DNA from: Cyanoderma ruficeps
Lineage: Eukaryota; Chordata; Aves; Passeriformes; Timaliidae
Assembly (NCBI GenBank): GCA_008694505.1
Contig: VZDJ01000594.1
Location: 9,831,035 to 9,895,034, forward strand
DNA length: 64,000 nt
Direction of reading: 5' to 3'
The notes beneath the pieces were generated by a model. That model ran no database searches and was not told the DNA's origin. It worked only from the letters and a program-made list of their open reading frames with translations. Of the stretch, positions 59,406 to 64,000 are shown piece by piece (the stretch's first letter is position 1; the number at the start of each line of letters is the position of its first letter). Made by a program: the position numbers and the translations under genes.

Positions 59406-62400
59406 TAGAATAAGCTATTCTGCAATATCTATTATTACGCACAGTTTTGTCCTGGTAATTAGATGCCGGGAGAGCGCAGTGCGATTGTTTAAGGCACTGA
59501 TCATTCACCCATGGAGACCTGTGTTCAGAGCCTGGGTGGGTTGAACTCAGAGGGGCTGCAGATTCCCACTGGTGCCTGTCTGCATTCCCACCCCCACTGC
59601 TGCTCCCAGGTAGACAGGACAGGAAAAGGAAAGAGAAAACAAAGGTCAGGGCTGAGCTGGCAGAAATGTGGTGAGCCCCTGCCCAAAAATACCTGGTTCC
59701 TGCCCTTCCTCCAACTCCTCAATTTTCCCCATGCACCATCATGCACGCATAATATTTTCAAAGTGGACAGCCAGCAGGTCTCAGGTCTGCACAAAGCAGC
59801 TCTGTACAGCCCCAGGCATTTCGCACAGTGTGCTGAGCGTCGCCAGCATTACTGACTGTACAGGGAACACAACTCTCTGTTTGCATCTTGTTTCTAAGGT
59901 AAAACATACTGCTCCTTGCAGGATAGGTTTGAGGGAGGGACTGCAAGTCCCCTGCAACCAAAATACAAACAGAAGGGGTAAACCACACAGAAAGGACTCC
60001 CATCATGAAGCTATACATTTGGATCACTATGAATACAGGACTCCGTGCCATTAGCAGCCAACAGAGAAGACATCCAGAACTCTCAGAGGAGACCAGCTCT
60101 GCCTTTGCAATGAGGCTCAATGCAGAGAGTGAACAAACCTATGCTCATCAGTTTTAAAAAAAGCAGGCAACTAAGCAAGTTCAGCAGGTTGTGGCTGGGA
60201 TGGAAGACAGCACTACAGGTTGCTAGTTCACAGTCTCTTCCCACGGAAGACCTGCAAGCCACCAAGTAACACAGAGAGGATGCAGGCAACAATGATCAAA
60301 GGCATTCCCTTGCACAGTTCAAAGCTTGTCTGGAGCACTGCTCACTGTAGGATGGTGCTCGCACTAAAAGGATGTATCGTTTCAGAAAATGACAACAAAT
60401 CCATGGAAGAAAAATCCTGTGATGCCAGCTGGAAATCAGCTGGTCCTTGAACTGCAACATTTGCAAGGCTGTGAGAGCACCACTGGGAAGCTGCTTCCAC
60501 ACCTGCACTGCAACTGAGCGCTCCTGCCTCTCTGAAGCTGGAGTCAGAGGTAGACAGATCTTGACCTCGACCTAAGCTGCAGCTGCTGTTCCTGAGCTAA
60601 GTTTCATGGATACTCCTCCCTGACACAGCCTGGCAGCATGTGGAAATGGGGGAGGCTGGGAAGTGACCTGCCTGGCATTAATGGCAATGCCTGCTTGAGT
60701 CATGTCTTCTTTACCCACAATGTCTTTTGTGCAGCTAAACATCTAAGCTAATCTACAGCAGCCCGTATTTCCATCAATGGGGGAAAAAAAGGTGAGGAAT
60801 ATTTCCAAATGCCTGCTGCACTGGGGATCCTTCCCTTTTGCTATTTTGTGTGCTGAAGAGTGCCCTCTTGCAATCCTCAACTCCCAACTCAGTCTGCTTT
60901 TGGTCTGGGAGCTGTCTCTTCTGCAGTAGCGAGAGGCTACACTTCAATCCCTGATACTTTTGCAGAGCTGATGACCTCAGATGTGCACTAACTCCGATGC
61001 AGAGCAGTTATCATGCACCACGCTCCACCTAGAACGCCTGGCTCTCTCTCTCTGCCACTACTGGGCCTCAAAAGCCTAGGATACAAACCCTTGCCTTCAC
61101 CACTCCTCAGCTCAGATGTCACAGGATTTACAAAGACATGGTAGAAGCAGTCTACAAGAAAAATTAAAGCAACTGAATTGACTGAATGTGTTTGGATGAG
61201 CTTTGGTCACGTCAGTGTGAAAATCTCCCCACTGGCAGCAGACTAGGATGGATCCAACAGGGGTAACACAGGGCCTGGTGTGGAGCAGTGCTGCAGAAGT
61301 GAGCCCCGCGCAGTTGAAAGTGAGGCCTCCCTTCTCGTGCCGCTCCGACATCTTAGAGATCTGCAAAAGCTATTTGCCGTGAGAGGCTTACTTGTAAAAC
61401 ATAAATGAATACCAGCTGTCCGGGCAGGCTCAGAGTGCAGCCTCCCTCCTTGGATGGCCTGTGGCCCCTGGGGAAGCTGGCTGGACGTGCCTTGTCGCTC
61501 CATCCCAGGGAGACACACAGGCACTGGTGTGGTGAAAGGGCAGCAGTGTTTTCCTCCCCTGTCCTACCTCCGACAGAGGTGTTGCTTGGTAGACAAACTA
61601 ACTACTTTTTCCCCTCATAGGGGAAAACAGTTTTTTATCATCCCTGATTTTTTCTTTTAAATACATTTCTTTTCAACCTTGCAAACAAATCGCATTTTAT
61701 GTTACCCAAGAAGAAAGTCTGAGTCTTCCTCACTGCCCCAGAGACCCGCTTTGGATGCACTCATTCATTGCTCCCCTTCAAGCACAAGCACATTCCTGCC
61801 CCGATGCTGGGTTCTGGTGAAGTCTGCCTCTGCATATCCCAGGGCTCCAGCTGGGTTCCTCTGCCCATTTTTTTTTTTTTTAAATTTACCTTGGAAATAA
61901 TATTTCCTGGCAACATATTAATGCCCTTTTCAAGGCTCAAAAGAAAATCCAAACAGCAGCAGAGACCAGAAGCCAAGTGCCTGAGCAGGGAGAATGGTAC
62001 CTGCTTTGAACCGAAATACTTATAATTTGCTAATATTGCCATTAATATTTAGTTTTATTTTAGTTATGTGTTTTATCTGTTTAAATAGTTACTTGGCCTT
62101 CCCCACGATAAAACACCAGGGACTTTGGGCAGTGTTTCACTCTTCTCACACTGACACAAAAGACCTTTGATTTTTAAGTTTTTTTCACTGCTTATGAACA
62201 AATGCAAACATGCAAAATACAGCACTGTTTGCTCTCGCTGCACCTCAAGACTTTCACAATTACAGTATGGGAGGACACCAGGCTTCCCCAGCTTCCAGAA
62301 GGGCCAGAGCAAGGCCCATCCATGTCAGGGACAGCATCCTCAACTACAGCAGGTCTGGGCACGGGGGTGACACAGCCACAGATGTATATTGCAATGAGTG

Positions 62401-62879
62401 TGCAAGGGCAATGTTCAGGTGCTGACTTTAAGCATTTGCCTGCTGGGAGTTTTAACCTCCAAAATCATTTGCAAGTGTAAATGGCAGTGTGCAACCCTCT
62501 AAGACCCATGTTGAGTGAGAGCTGAATCCTGATGCACCTGAAGGTTTTTGCACGGGAAGGAATCAGAGCTGGACTGAGGCAGGTCTGCATGGCTGGCTGG
62601 AATCAGCAGCCACAGGCCAACTTGAGTGAGTGTTGCTCTGGGGCAGAGCACAGCCGTGTGTAGTTTGGAGCTGGTACGACTGGTTTGGTGCAGCTGCTGG
62701 CCGGGCCTGTGGCCCTGGGGGAGGTAGAAGGCCAGCAGTGAGTGCCCAGCCATGGCAGCAACCTGCCAGCCCCAGAGGAGCTGCAGGGCTCACTGCCACT
62801 TCCACCCCCTTGCAGCAGAGACCTCGACAACTCGTCTCACTTGTGTCCTCAAACCATGGTGAACCTGAGGTATCAGGAA

Positions 62880-63090
62880 TGCTAATCGCTGCTCAGCTGA
62901 ACATTTCCCCGTAATAACCTTTAATGACTCTGTAATTACTCTTTAAACCATTGACTTTGCAATCATTTTTTAATTCCCCTTTGCCACATCTCTCCCTGTG
63001 CTACCAAGCTGGAAGGCTGAACTGTAAGTGAATATTAGCCCGCTAAGGCGAGGGCTGTGCCATTGCAGCCGTGCTTAATGCCAGGGCTTT
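62880..63090. promoter_or_regulatory. Candidate enhancer with clustered homeodomain cores
   Basis: Strings CGTAATAACC, TTTAATGACT, GTAATTACTC and TTTTTTAATTCCC fall within about 70 bases (62910-62980). They are followed by AATATTAGCCCGCTAAGGCG with retained CpGs (about 63033-63052). No recognisable repeat or coding frame. Density of TAAT cores is the only support. Confidence 0.28.
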
Positions 63091-63509
63091 GAAAGAGTTT
63101 GGAGGGCAGGGGGAGGGGAGGGAGGAAACAAAAAGCACAGCAAGATTTTCCCCAAATTGGTTTCCATCAAAACAAAGCCCTACCACTTTGCTAAGCTGCT
63201 TTAGGGAACGCTTGGAAAAAGCAGGGATTCCTTAGCGACTTGCTCTGCTAACTCTGCAAATAGACTTCTGTGCTACAAGCACTGATTTTCAGCTGAAACA
63301 AATACTAGAAACTACATAGTGATAATTCAGGGGGAAGGCAAGTCCCTCGCTGAATGAACTCAACGGAATCTACCCCATTGGAAACCAGTATTTTGGCGGA
63401 GGGGGGATGCAGAAGCAGTAAAAGAAACTTGAGTGTCCAAGACTCAGCGTGAAGCCAGCACAAAGCAGGCAGGAACGGGCAATTTCTTTTCAAGCCTTCG
63501 CCTCCAGGA

Positions 63510-63725
63510 ACAATGGCCCTATTGCAACCACCCTTTGCTTTTCTTCCCGTGATTAACATGCAGCCCATGTGGGAAGAATGGGAATTTATTCTGCAGTTGA
63601 GATTCCAGAGGTGCTATCGGGTCAGGTGGCTAATCGTTAAATCAAACTGCTGTCATCTTCATTCAGGTCCTGTCACCCGGGGCCACATTATTACTTGGGT
63701 TTATGCAAAATAAACAGCTTTGCTA
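63510..63725. promoter_or_regulatory. Candidate enhancer with RBPJ-, FOX- and homeodomain-like sites
   Basis: GTGGGAA (63569-63575) fits the RBPJ/CSL core, ATAAACA (63710-63716) the FOX core, and TTATGCAAAA (63701-63710) is octamer-like. GTGATTAACATG and GCTAATCGTTAAATC add homeodomain cores and a retained CpG. Repeat-free with no supported reading frame. Confidence 0.28.
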
Positions 63726-64000
63726 AACATTCCTCTAAAAGAGGGTCAAATAAAGAAGGGAAGGAGGAGATACACCACCGACATCCAGTAAATCCCGCAT
63801 TCCCTCCCACCCCTGCTCCAGCTCTGTCCTGGACTGATTAGATGGGGATGGGGGAAGGAAGGTTTTCAAGTTTTTAAGCTTTTGTTTTTATCAGCATGCC
63901 ATTTTTCTTTTTTCTAATTCCACTCAAGGCTCCTTAGTGAGTACTGTTAACTTATTCTTGTCTGGGTCTGGCTAATTCAGTTTCTTTCTTGAACTACATA

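Larger units (their letters stand above)
38086..64000 (-). other. GLI2: 5'-side GLI2 intron, at least 25.9 kb, open at the right edge
   Basis: Everything upstream of the 106-nt exon in transcription order appears to be intron. I looked for the expected first coding exon, which should encode an ATG-Glu-Thr-type start, a GFPDP-like block and an alanine run just before the split Val codon, and did not find it. The stretch carries a CpG-dense patch (46090-46280), candidate regulatory elements (about 38630-38800, 41390-41580, 44020-44190, 50500-50680, 57290-57480, 62880-63090, 63510-63725), MIR-like remnants (about 43030-43125, 44690-44835, 55395-55490), an inverted GATA hairpin (47038-47066) and the assembly gap. 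The longest unrecognised open frame here is 214 codons (57671-58315, minus) and is not supported as a gene. Confidence 0.75.

Noticed and set aside
1..64000. GLI3 or GLI1 as the identity of the gene
   Set aside because: [36 protein letters not shown] and the LKERGLFGLP block fit GLI2; GLI3 differs at many of these positions and GLI1 lacks most of this N-terminal sequence.
1..64000. CR1 retrotransposons, tRNA genes, CRISPR arrays, endogenous retroviruses
   Set aside because: Looked for characteristic CR1 3' ends, tRNA B-box strings, spaced direct repeats and retroviral polymerase motifs by eye; none was convincing. Diverged CR1 pieces could have been missed.

Overview
This is a 64-kb piece of vertebrate nuclear DNA, almost certainly from a bird. 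It lies inside one gene, GLI2, read on the minus strand. GLI2 is the zinc-finger transcription factor of the Hedgehog pathway. The identification rests on four short coding exons whose peptides match the N-terminal part of GLI2 far better than GLI1 or GLI3. All four have consensus GT/AG junctions, and their reading phases join without a break. The bird call is an inference. Support comes from compact introns, very few recent transposons, and scattered remnants of old amniote SINEs. No species can be named.

Layout in transcription order (right to left): 64000-38086 is the 5'-side intron, at least 25.9 kb; the exon with the start codon was not found and should lie beyond the right edge. Exon at 38085-37980. 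Intron of 25.5 kb. Exon at 12483-12281. Intron of 1.7 kb holding a CpG-rich patch. Exon at 10597-10406. Intron of 9.3 kb. Exon at 1118-917. Then 916-1 is the start of the next intron. Together the four exons encode about 234 residues, roughly human residues 50-282, which is most of the N-terminal repressor region. They end just after the SYGHL motif that binds SUFU. The zinc fingers, the processing and phosphorylation region and the activation domain are not in the window.

The remaining 98-99% is intron. It holds simple repeats, homopurine tracts, old MIR-like SINE remnants, one 20-base assembly gap (48524-48543) and several stretches that look like conserved regulatory elements: moderate GC, repeat-free, dense in homeodomain, GATA, octamer or CRE-like motifs. 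Two CpG-dense patches stand out, at about 10605-10760 (next to the third exon) and 46090-46280 (deep in the first intron). Either could be an internal or alternative promoter. No conservation, expression or motif-enrichment calculation could be run, so every regulatory call is a candidate only.

I found no second protein-coding gene, no tRNA or rRNA gene, no CRISPR array and no convincing novel system. The most useful leads are the possible internal promoter that could make an N-truncated GLI2, the intronic enhancer candidates, and an exact GLI consensus site within GLI2 itself.
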